Assembly: GCA_910575255.1 (NCBI GenBank)
Contig: CAJTEM010000034.1
Span: forward strand, 1 to 56,407
Length of the DNA: 56,407 nt
Direction: 5' to 3'
Source: Lachnospiraceae bacterium
GTDB lineage: Bacteria > Bacillota > Clostridia > Lachnospirales > Lachnospiraceae
The translations under genes and the position numbers were made by a program. Shown here in pieces: positions 34,678-41,759 of this stretch. The notes beneath the pieces were generated by a model. The model had not been told where the DNA came from, made no database searches, and saw only the letters and a program-made list of their open reading frames with translations. Positions within the stretch are counted from its first letter, which is position 1. Each line of letters starts with the position of its first letter.

Positions 34678-35844
34678 TCAAAAGCTTGCGTTTACCGTGC
34701 AGGGAAAGGCAACAAAATATTCCTGTAAATCCTGGCAAAGGGCAGTTACGGTTCCCTGCACCATCTCCGGTTTGCCGCCGCCTTTGCCGGGAAACGTTTC
34801 GTGAAAGCCTTTTAAAAATTCTCTCAGGTTGGTTTGCCGGCTTCCCAGGATATATTGGTAGCCCTGCCGGTCATTTCCTATAAAGATGCCGCAGATCCCG
34901 TCACAGCGATGCATTCCGGTATCGACAAAACGGCGGGCCGCATTCTTGTCGAGATCCTCTTCAAAGAGCAGGAATTCCTGCTTATCAAGCTTTTGTTCCA
35001 GATAGCGGTTCTGGATACGGAACAGCTTGTCCTTCCACTGCGAGAGTTCCTTTTGCAGCCGTTTCACGGCATCGGCCGTCTCACAGGGTCTGGCAGACAG
35101 AAGGCGGGAGATCTCCTGGACATTATCCTCTTTGATTCGGTAGTCAGCCAAAGCCCGGAAGCCACATACCATCGTCAGGCGGGTTCCGCCCTTGTGTCTG
35201 GCGGCGTCGATCAGCCGTATCATACCGATCTCACCGGTGCGATTCACGTGCGGCGCACAACAGGCGCATATATCATATCCCAAAACCGTGACGATCCGGA
35301 CCTGTCCGGTTAACTCCTTTTTACTGCGGTAATCCATCGCAGCCAGCTCCTCCTTTGAGGGAAAGGCAGTCCGGACAGGGATATCTTTGACTACGGCTTC
35401 ATTGGCCTCCTGCTCGATCTGCTGCAATTGTTCTTTCGTAAAGCTGCCGTTAAAGTCCATAGTGACTAATTCTTTTCCCAGATGAAAGCCTACATTGTCA
35501 TAGCCAAAATGCTGATGGATCAGCCCGGATACGATATGCTCTCCCGTATGCTGCTGCATCTTGGAAAATCGCTCCTCAAAGTCAATGCAGCCGTGAACCG
35601 TGGTTCCCTCAGGAAGCGGTTTTCTGCAATAATGGAGGATGCTCTCATCTTTTTCCTGAACATCTTCCACAATAATCCCTTCCAGCGTCCCTGAATCGGC
35701 GTACTGTCCGCCCTCTTCCGGAAAAAAGCAGGTCTGGTCCAGCACGATCCGGTAGCATGCACGCTTCTCGTCCCACTCACAGGCAGTTACCTGTGCGGTA
35801 AATTCCTTCTGATGGCTGTCCTGATAATATAACTTTTCGGTCAT
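34678..35844 (-). CDS. alaX: AlaX-type alanyl-tRNA editing hydrolase
   Basis: A stand-alone editing protein that hydrolyses Ser or Gly mischarged on tRNA-Ala. The 388-residue protein is the long form. Its N-terminal domain resembles the beta-barrel of AlaRS. The zinc ligands are His99 and His103 (HTGEH), a Cys of CACC (193-196) and His199. The C-terminal 150 residues hold a coiled coil (about 255-305) and a glycine-rich segment GKGGGKPEMVQG, as in the DHHA1-like tail of AlaRS. ATG 35844 has AAAGGAG 8 nt upstream. It is transcribed alone toward the structured repeats. Confidence 0.92.
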   Translation of the reverse strand: MTEKLYYQDSHQKEFTAQVTACEWDEKRACYRIVLDQTCFFPEEGGQYADSGTLEGIIVEDVQEKDESILHYCRKPLPEGTTVHGCIDFEERFSKMQQHTGEHIVSGLIHQHFGYDNVGFHLGKELVTMDFNGSFTKEQLQQIEQEANEAVVKDIPVRTAFPSKEELAAMDYRSKKELTGQVRIVTVLGYDICACCAPHVNRTGEIGMIRLIDAARHKGGTRLTMVCGFRALADYRIKEDNVQEISRLLSARPCETADAVKRLQKELSQWKDKLFRIQNRYLEQKLDKQEFLLFEEDLDKNAARRFVDTGMHRCDGICGIFIGNDRQGYQYILGSRQTNLREFLKGFHETFPGKGGGKPEMVQGTVTALCQDLQEYFVAFPCTVNASF

Positions 35845-35998
35845 AATCCGATTCTCCTTTTCTGTGATTCCTCTCAATATCTTATTTCACAACAATGCTG
35901 CTGTCAATAGCATTGTTCGTACAGCATACGGTAAAGGCAAGTTTTTGCAATCCGAAAGGTATGCCTTGGAGGAAGGGATATTGTTGAAAGCAACTCAT

Positions 35999-36044
35999 AA
36001 AAAGCGGATGGCAAAGGAAGCGATCAGAGTTCCTTTGCCATCCG
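35999..36044 (-). terminator. Terminator of the second TRAP operon
   Basis: CGGATGGCAAAGGAA (36005-36019) pairs with TTCCTTTGCCATCCG (36030-36044). On the minus strand the stem is followed by CTTTTTATG. It lies 34 nt after the dctM stop. The rest of 35845-36004 contains only the upstream region of alaX. Confidence 0.87.
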
Positions 36045-36077
36045 TCTGGCTGTTTTCTATTGACTTTTGTGATCTGG

Positions 36078-37367
36078 TTACAGACTATATCCCAATGCCA
36101 GAGGCAGCCAGGTAGTCAGGGGTGCAAACAGGCTGATGGCCATTAGCACGATAATATTGCAGATCAGGTATGGCAGCGCCCCTTTGAATATGGCGATAAT
36201 CGGCATTCGGTTGATCTTGTTGCATGCATTCAGACACATTCCCACCGGTGGGGTAACCAGACCGATAGCCAGGCCGGTAATCATCATGGCTCCGAACTGC
36301 AGTGCCGAAAAGCCGTAGCTCTGCATGACCGGCAGCATGATCGGGGTCAGCAGCAGGATAGCCGGGCTGACGTCAATAAAGGTTCCGATCATCAGGATCA
36401 TTACACAGAACACCAGAGCAATCCCCCAGCTGGGCATATTCAGGGTGATGAAGAAGTTGGCCACGATCTGCGGTACTTTCTGCATGGTCAGCACCCAGGT
36501 GAAGATCGTCGTAAAGCCGATGATCAGCATGATCGAGGAGGAAGAGATCAGTGTCTTTTTCAAGGCCTCGATGACCGCTTTCCAGGTTAGCTCACGATAG
36601 ATGAAGAAGCCGACCAGGATCGAATATAAAACAGCGACACCGGCACTTTCGGATGCGGTGCAGACGCCAAAGGATACACAGACAATGATGAATATCGGCA
36701 TCAGCAGTGCGGGAATGCCCGATAAAATCGCAGAAGCAAATTCTTTAAAGACGAAGGGAGTCTTAGCCGGATGCCAGCCCTTTCTGTGGCTGATAACGAA
36801 TACGACAATCAGCTGGGTAAGGCCGATCAGGATTCCCGGTACGGCGCCGGCCATGAACAGAGCGCCTACCGATGCACCGGATATCATGGAATACACGATC
36901 ATCGGGGTGGATGGAGGAATAATCATACCCATGGTAGAGGAGGCTACCGTGATACCGGCCGAGGCGTCCGGCGGATAGCCAAGGTCTTCCATCGCAGGAA
37001 TCAGGATGCTGCCCAGTGCGGAGGTATCTGCAACCGAGGAGCCGGAAATACCGCCGAAAATCATCGAAGCCACAATATTCACTTCTCCCAGTCCTCCGCG
37101 GAACGGCTTCAGCAGCTGCAGGCAGAAGTTGATGATTCTCTTGGTGATGCCTCCGGTATTCATCAGCTCTCCGGCCAGCATGAACAGAGGCATGGCAATC
37201 ATCAGCTCACTGTAGGCGCCGTTCCATACCCGCTGCGGCACCATGGACAGAAATGTGGGGGCATTCGTAACAATATAGGTAACACAGGAGGCGCCGATCG
37301 CAAAGGCCAGCGGCACACCCAGCACCGCGAAGAAGATCAGCAGCACTAAAAGAATAATCATTGCCAT
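36078..37367 (-). CDS. dctM: TRAP transporter large membrane subunit DctM (second system)
   Basis: The 429-residue transport subunit with about 12 hydrophobic helices. Motifs are MPLFMLAGELMNTGGITKRI near residue 60, GGISGSSVADTSALGSILIP near 108 and GTFIDVSPAILLLTPIMLPV near 330. The sequence is clearly different from the DctM at 31723, so this is a separate system. AGAGAAAGGAGC precedes ATG 37367. It is last of the dctPQM operon, 24 nt after dctQ. Confidence 0.95.
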   Translation of the reverse strand: MAMIILLVLLIFFAVLGVPLAFAIGASCVTYIVTNAPTFLSMVPQRVWNGAYSELMIAMPLFMLAGELMNTGGITKRIINFCLQLLKPFRGGLGEVNIVASMIFGGISGSSVADTSALGSILIPAMEDLGYPPDASAGITVASSTMGMIIPPSTPMIVYSMISGASVGALFMAGAVPGILIGLTQLIVVFVISHRKGWHPAKTPFVFKEFASAILSGIPALLMPIFIIVCVSFGVCTASESAGVAVLYSILVGFFIYRELTWKAVIEALKKTLISSSSIMLIIGFTTIFTWVLTMQKVPQIVANFFITLNMPSWGIALVFCVMILMIGTFIDVSPAILLLTPIMLPVMQSYGFSALQFGAMMITGLAIGLVTPPVGMCLNACNKINRMPIIAIFKGALPYLICNIIVLMAISLFAPLTTWLPLALGYSL

Positions 37368-37391
37368 AAAATACTCAGCTCCTTTCTCTTC

Positions 37392-37934
37392 TTACGGGGT
37401 TTCTTTTGTCAGCACTTTATTCTTCGGTGCGAAATAAGAAATGTCCGCGGTGATAAATTCTACGATTTTGATAACAATACAGATGGCGCAGATCACACCG
37501 GCCATTGGCATGATGCCATACATGTACTTCATGGGAATCTCCATGCCCTGGCTGATCTGCTTTCCGGCCACACCGACATAGGCGATGCCCTGTTTGGTAA
37601 AGACCAGATCAACAGCCAGGACAATCAGGTAATTTACTACACTAAGCCATCGTTTGATTGCGGGCGGCACCCGGTCATAGAGAATGTCAATGATGACATG
37701 TTCATTCTTAAGAACATTGATGCCCATGCCCCAGAAGGTAGTGAAGGCGAACAAAGTCACGTTAAACTCCGAAAGCTCCTTCCAGCTGTGAGAGAAGAAA
37801 TACCGAGCAATTACGGAGAAGATGACCAGCACGGCCAGCAGTCCCATGGCTGCCACGCCGATACCAAAATAAACCTGAAATACTTTATCGCCGATTTTTT
37901 TCAGCTTTTCGATGATAATCAGCTCCTTTCTCAT
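37392..37934 (-). CDS. dctQ: TRAP transporter small membrane subunit DctQ (second system)
   Basis: The 180-residue small subunit with four helices (about 20-42, 55-75, 95-115, 138-160). It shows the DctQ pattern ARYFFSHSWKELSEFNVTLF and GMGINVLKNEHVIIDILYDR. The start is unclear: ATG 37934 has only GGGGTGG upstream, GTG 37943 is an alternative, and a perfect AAAGGAG lies just inside the reading frame with no ATG after it. Real translation might begin there at a rare codon. Confidence 0.88.
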   Translation of the reverse strand: MRKELIIIEKLKKIGDKVFQVYFGIGVAAMGLLAVLVIFSVIARYFFSHSWKELSEFNVTLFAFTTFWGMGINVLKNEHVIIDILYDRVPPAIKRWLSVVNYLIVLAVDLVFTKQGIAYVGVAGKQISQGMEIPMKYMYGIMPMAGVICAICIVIKIVEFITADISYFAPKNKVLTKETP

Positions 37935-37998
37935 ACTCACCACCCCTGCGGGAGGTTCAATGCTTCCCGACCGGGGAAGGCCAGCGCCTTTTTAACCC

Positions 37999-38049
37999 AA
38001 AAGACTCCCGGAACACATCGGTACTTCCGGTACCATGATTCCAGGAGTC
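37999..38049 (-). terminator. Hairpin between dctP and dctQ, possible attenuator
   Basis: GACTCCCGGA (38003-38012) pairs with TCCAGGAGTC (38040-38049) with one mismatch. An inner stem GGTAC (38020-38024) pairs with GTACC near 38030-38034. On the minus strand four T follow. It could stop part of the transcripts after dctP, favouring the binding protein over the membrane subunits. Confidence 0.65.
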
Positions 38050-38074
38050 CCCCGAAATTAAAGAATTCGACCTG

Positions 38075-39199
38075 TTATTTCGTATTTGCCACGATGTCCA
38101 GCATCTCCTGAAGTTCGTCGGCAGTCATAATGCCCTCTTCCACGCACTGGTCATAAACAACCTGTACAGCATCCTGGAAAGCCTTCAGCTCTTCTTCGCT
38201 GGGTTCATAAACCTCACATCCGGCATCGATAACCACCTGCTTGGCAGCTTCCTGATTCTCATCGATCAGCTGATCGTTGTAGGTTCCCATCTCAGTCGCG
38301 CACTCGGAAATAATATCACGATATTCCTGCGGAAGCTCGTTCCACCAGGCAGCGTTCACATAGAAGGGATCCGGATGGAACTGATAATTCACCTCAGTGA
38401 AATACTGCTGGACCTCGTAGAATTTCATGCCTTCTACATTCACCCACGGATTTTCCTGGCCGTCTGCAACGCCGGTTTTTAAGCCCATATACAGATCGGA
38501 GTAAGGAATCGTGGTGGTGGTGGCACCCAGAGCCACGAAGGTCTTATCGATCGTATTCATACCATTGGTACGCATCTTCAGGCCTACCAGATCCTCCGGC
38601 TTGGTGATCGGGTGCTTGCTGTTGGAGAACTGTCTCCAGCCGCCGGCATCACACAGATTGATAATCACGGTTCCGGTCTCGGCCTCCGCTTCAGCACAGA
38701 CCTTCTTGGCCAGATCGCTCTGCAGCAGGGCAGTTACCTGAGCACGGTTCTGAGCCAGGAAAGGCAGGGTAAACATCAGAAGACGCGGGCTGAAATCGAA
38801 CTGGCCGCCTCTCATACCCTGGACAGTGCCTGCAACCACCTGCTCTAACATCTCTTTCTCTGTACCCAGCTGACCATTGCCGAATACCTCAACAGTCACG
38901 TGGCCGTTGGTCTTCTCCGCCACGTCAGCGGCAAACTTTTCCATGGAGACATAGCGGGGATTGCCTTCCGGCTGCGCATGGCCGACCATCATAGTAAAAT
39001 CGCCCAGATCTGCAAAAGCATCTTCACCCTCCGCGGCGGCCTCGGTCTCTCCGCCTTCTGCGGCAGCTGTGGTCTCTGCAGAGGCAGCTGTCGTATCAGC
39101 GGCCGGCGCCTGAGTCGCAGCCGGCTGGCTTTTGCCGCAGGCAGCCAGACTGGAAGCGGCAAGTGCCAATGTCAGTAACATTGCGATACTTTTTTTCAT
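38075..39199 (-). CDS. dctP: TRAP transporter solute-binding lipoprotein DctP (second system)
   Basis: The extracellular receptor of the second TRAP importer, 374 residues. The signal ends LAAC with Cys21. A low-complexity Ala/Thr/Glu tether covers about 24-60. The mature domain shows MVGHAQPEGNPRYVSMEKFA, GQLGTEKEMLEQVVAG, LVGLKMRTNGMNTIDK with the ligand-binding arginine, and SDLYMGLKTGVADGQENP. AAGGAGG lies upstream of ATG 39199. Ligand is unknown, probably an acid. The gene is first in its operon behind a promoter with a TTGTATACAA operator. Confidence 0.94.
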   Translation of the reverse strand: MKKSIAMLLTLALAASSLAACGKSQPAATQAPAADTTAASAETTAAAEGGETEAAAEGEDAFADLGDFTMMVGHAQPEGNPRYVSMEKFAADVAEKTNGHVTVEVFGNGQLGTEKEMLEQVVAGTVQGMRGGQFDFSPRLLMFTLPFLAQNRAQVTALLQSDLAKKVCAEAEAETGTVIINLCDAGGWRQFSNSKHPITKPEDLVGLKMRTNGMNTIDKTFVALGATTTTIPYSDLYMGLKTGVADGQENPWVNVEGMKFYEVQQYFTEVNYQFHPDPFYVNAAWWNELPQEYRDIISECATEMGTYNDQLIDENQEAAKQVVIDAGCEVYEPSEEELKAFQDAVQVVYDQCVEEGIMTADELQEMLDIVANTK

Positions 39200-39269
39200 A
39201 ATTATATTCCTCCTTAATTATAAAATACATGTTCCGGAGCCGGTGATCGGGAAATCAACCGGCGTCAAC

Positions 39270-39279
39270 TTGTATACAA
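39270..39279. promoter_or_regulatory. Operator for the GntR/FCD regulator at dctPQM
   Basis: TTGTATACAA, a perfect 10-bp palindrome, fits the TnGT-n-ACnA class bound by FCD-type GntR regulators. It lies 10 nt downstream of the -10 box of the dctP promoter, a place where binding should repress. A near copy occurs at 39508-39517. Confidence 0.7.
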
Positions 39280-39289
39280 CCATGTAATG

Positions 39290-39318
39290 ATATTATCATA
39301 TTACCCGTATAAAATCAA
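39290..39318 (-). promoter_or_regulatory. Promoter of the second dctPQM operon
   Basis: On the minus strand: TTGATT (39318-39313), 17 bases, TAATAT (39295-39290). The start would fall close to the TTGTATACAA operator. The rest of the divergent gap (39319-39613) is AT-rich and holds two copies of AACCGTTTTTT (from 39317 and 39357), of unknown role. Confidence 0.65.
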
Positions 39319-39506
39319 CCGTTTTTTAATTATAAGTGACAGGATATTTGACGTCGAACCGTTTTTTGATGCGATTATTTGGTTGAAAAGCATAGAATTA
39401 CAAGGGAAAAACAGACAATATTTACGAAAATAATTGAAATCGGATGCTTCTGTTCTGTCTGAATATGGCAATTAATAACAGATAGTATGGGAAGATTTCG
39501 TTATAC

Positions 39507-39517
39507 CTGTATACAAG
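39507..39517. promoter_or_regulatory. Second GntR-type operator, upstream of gntR
   Basis: CTGTATACAAG has the central TGTATACA (39508-39515) of the 39270 site. It lies about 100 nt before the gntR-family gene and suggests autoregulation. Confidence 0.6.
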
Positions 39518-39613
39518 ATGAAGGCCAGTGCCTGGCCGTTTTATTTGACAGTTTGTTTTTTTCCCTCTATAATCAGTTATACTTAGTAAAAATAAGGGAA
39601 ATGGGGTGTGAGC

Positions 39614-40306
39614 ATGGAAAGTAATCTCACCATTGAAGAGATTTATAATATTTTGGAAAATGAAATTGCCCAGCTGGAGGTTCTGCCGGGAGAGATATTA
39701 AGTGAGAACTCCCTGTGCAGGCGTTTTCATATTTCGCGTACCCCGATACGGAGTGTACTGCAGCGTCTGCAGCAAAACGGGTTTGTGCAGATTGTGCCTT
39801 ATAAGGGGACAATTGTCACCCCTATTCATTTTAAGCTTGCCAGTCAGTGGATCTTTCAGCGTTTGGCAGTGGAATGTATGGTTCTTCGGGATTTTATTGC
39901 CATCTGTACGCCGGTGGATATTGCTCAGATGCATCATATTCAGAGGCTGCTGCAGAAAATCGCGGAAAGGCTTTACCGGGAACCCGAGCATTTTGATATG
40001 AATGAATTTCTTTTAATGGATTTGTCTATGCATAAGATCTGGTTTCAGGCCACGGATAAGCTTTATCTGTGGGAGAACCTGACCCGTCCTCAGGCCGATT
40101 ATTCCCGTTTTATCCGCCTGGATATCATAAAGGGCCGCAATGTGCCGGATGTCATGAAGGAGCACCAGGAATTGATTGAGATTATTGAGGCAAAGGATCT
40201 TTCTGCCATTGAACCGCTTCTGAAGCGTCATCTTTACGGCGGCGTGCGACGTATGGGCAGTGAATTGTTTTCCGATGAATATCAACGCTATTTTACGGCA
40301 GACTGA
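39614..40306 (+). CDS. GntR-family regulator, FadR/FCD subgroup
   Basis: A 230-residue transcription factor. The N-terminal winged helix-turn-helix (about 5-70) shows GEILSENSLCRRFHISRTPIRSVLQRL followed by the wing FVQIVPYKGTIV (each in separate parts of the domain). The C-terminal all-helical FCD domain (about 80-215) has DMNEFLLMDLSMHKIWF and KEHQELIEIIEAKD, with the histidines that normally hold a metal. It is divergent from the TRAP operon 36078-39199 and probably controls it and itself through TTGTATACAA sites. ATG 39614 is preferred; GTG 39608 would add two residues. Confidence 0.9.
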   Translation: MESNLTIEEIYNILENEIAQLEVLPGEILSENSLCRRFHISRTPIRSVLQRLQQNGFVQIVPYKGTIVTPIHFKLASQWIFQRLAVECMVLRDFIAICTPVDIAQMHHIQRLLQKIAERLYREPEHFDMNEFLLMDLSMHKIWFQATDKLYLWENLTRPQADYSRFIRLDIIKGRNVPDVMKEHQELIEIIEAKDLSAIEPLLKRHLYGGVRRMGSELFSDEYQRYFTAD

Positions 40307-40336
40307 TGGACCGGCGAGGAGGGAGATGACAGGATT

Positions 40337-40996
40337 ATGCCAGTATTCCGTTTGAAGAAAGGAGAGATCAGCTTTCCGGATCCGCGTCTGGCCAGAGAGG
40401 ACGGGCTTCTTGCCGTCGGAGGGGATCTGAGTGCGGAGCGTCTGCTTCTTGCCTATACGCACGGAATATTTCCCTGGTTTAATCCGGGGGAGGAGATTCT
40501 GTGGTGGTGTCCGCATGAGCGCTATCTGATTTTTCCGGAGAGGATTCATGTATCAAAATCCATGAAGAAATATATGAGAACGCATGAGCTTCGGTTTGTC
40601 ATTAACCGGGATTTTAAGGATACCATGCACCGGTGCCGGCTTAAACGGGAGCAGGAGGGAACCTGGATCGGGGATGAAATGGAAGCGGCATATGATAAGC
40701 TTCATAAAAGAGGATTTGCCGTCAGCGCGGAGGTGTATGAAGGGGAGGAGCTGGCCGGAGGACTGTATGGGGTTTGGATTGGGAGATGCTTTTTTGGAGA
40801 AAGCATGTTCTCCGATAAGGAGAATGGTTCCAAAACGGCATTGATTGCTTTGGCAAGGCTTTTGCAAAGGAGAGGAGCGTTTTTTATTGACTGCCAGTTT
40901 TATACGGAGCATCTGGCGAGTATGGGTGGTGAATATGTGGGCTGGGAGGAATATGAGAAGCTGCTGATCCGGGGAACGAGGCCGGAATGTGTCTGA
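40337..40996 (+). CDS. aat: Leucyl/phenylalanyl-tRNA-protein transferase
   Basis: Transfers Leu or Phe from charged tRNA to N-terminal Lys or Arg of proteins, marking them for ClpS/ClpAP. The 219-residue length is normal. Characteristic segments are SFPDPRLAREDGLLAVGGDL near residue 12, GIFPWFNPGEEILWWCPHER near 43, GTWIGDEMEAAY near 108 and GRCFFGESMFSDKENGSKTALI near 148 (in two parts). It starts 31 nt after the gntR-family gene and may be co-transcribed. No clpS or clpA is visible in the window; clpB nearby is not known to act in this pathway. Confidence 0.95.
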   Translation: MPVFRLKKGEISFPDPRLAREDGLLAVGGDLSAERLLLAYTHGIFPWFNPGEEILWWCPHERYLIFPERIHVSKSMKKYMRTHELRFVINRDFKDTMHRCRLKREQEGTWIGDEMEAAYDKLHKRGFAVSAEVYEGEELAGGLYGVWIGRCFFGESMFSDKENGSKTALIALARLLQRRGAFFIDCQFYTEHLASMGGEYVGWEEYEKLLIRGTRPECV

Positions 40997-41208
40997 AAAA
41001 ATCAGCACTTACAGCTTGATAAGGGAAGTCGGTTTCTGTCCTGTCGGCTATATCCCGGAAGCGGACGAATTCAAAGGGCCAGAAGTGATATCTATTCAAT
41101 GATATGATACCGGGGTCCCAAGTTCAAAAAATATCTTCTTCATTGTTCCGCATCCATTCTGATAAGCCTGCTTTACTGTTTTTACCTTACAATTAGGTGA
41201 ATTTCAGC

Positions 41209-41613
41209 TTACGGTTTCGTAAGGAAGCAAAGCAGGCGGCTCTTTGAGAAGCCGCCTGCTAAAATAACGATTATTGTAATGATATGGTTTGCATTCTTTA
41301 CCAGCAGGCATATTAAACGGTATTCTGCGGCTGTAAGCTCTAATGTCTTTCCCTTTAACAAGACACGGCTGCCTAAAAGGTCTATCTTAATATCGCCACA
41401 TTCCATAACTGTTACTGTACTTTGATTTGACAATCCTGCCCGCCGCAGCAACGCTCGGATGCGTGAACATAACTCGCCTAATTTAAACGGCTTTGTTATG
41501 TAGTCATCACCGCCGCAATCCAGACCACGGATAATGCTGACTTCTTCATCGGAAGCTGTCAGAAAAATAATCGGTATCAGAGGGGTCAAAAGATCTTTTG
41601 ACCCCAACATCAT
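41209..41613 (-). pseudogene. Fragment of an OmpR-type response regulator
   Basis: The readable 134-residue frame begins inside a receiver domain (PIIFLTASDEE, GGDDYITKPFKLGEL with the conserved Lys) and runs into a winged-helix domain (LELTAAEYRLICLLVKNANHI). The phosphoacceptor half of the receiver and the recognition helix are missing, and after NHIIT the sequence no longer matches the family. A 24-bp perfect palindrome (41582-41605) forms the 5' break and a hairpin (41231-41260) lies at the 3' break. No kinase gene remains. Both ends lost suggests a remnant of a deleted or transferred locus. The preceding 40997-41208 has no recognisable gene. Confidence 0.85.
41231..41260. terminator. Hairpin at the 3' break of the regulator fragment
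   Basis: AGCAGGCGGCT (41231-41241) pairs perfectly with AGCCGCCTGCT (41250-41260) around an 8-nt loop. AAAA follows on the plus side and TTTGCTT on the minus side, so it may be a weak bidirectional terminator. Confidence 0.6.
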
Positions 41614-41660
41614 ATCATAATCCTAACCGGAAACATTTAGCTTCACATTTTTTTGCAAAA

Positions 41661-41687
41661 TTAGCACTCACCACTTGACAGTGCTAA
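41661..41687. promoter_or_regulatory. CIRCE operator (HrcA site) of clpB
   Basis: TTAGCACTC (41661-41669), 9 bases, CAGTGCTAA (41679-41687). This is the CIRCE element with one mismatch in the right arm. It overlaps the -35 box of the clpB promoter, so HrcA binding should block RNA polymerase. Confidence 0.92.
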
Positions 41688-41703
41688 CAACATGTGTTAT
41701 ATT
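41675..41703 (+). promoter_or_regulatory. Sigma-A promoter of clpB
   Basis: A consensus TTGACA (41675-41680), 17 bases, TATATT (41698-41703). The -35 box lies within CIRCE. The leader to ATG 41760 is about 50 nt with GGAGGGAGG as ribosome site. Confidence 0.9.
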
Positions 41704-41759
41704 TCGGATAGAACAAATGGGTTGCAGGATTCCGGAGTGTTCCGGAGGGAGGTGCGTTT

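Noticed and set aside
40884-41099. 71-codon minus-strand frame after aat
   Set aside because: It overlaps the aat 3' end in antisense, has no ribosome site and no resemblance to the nearby regulator fragment.
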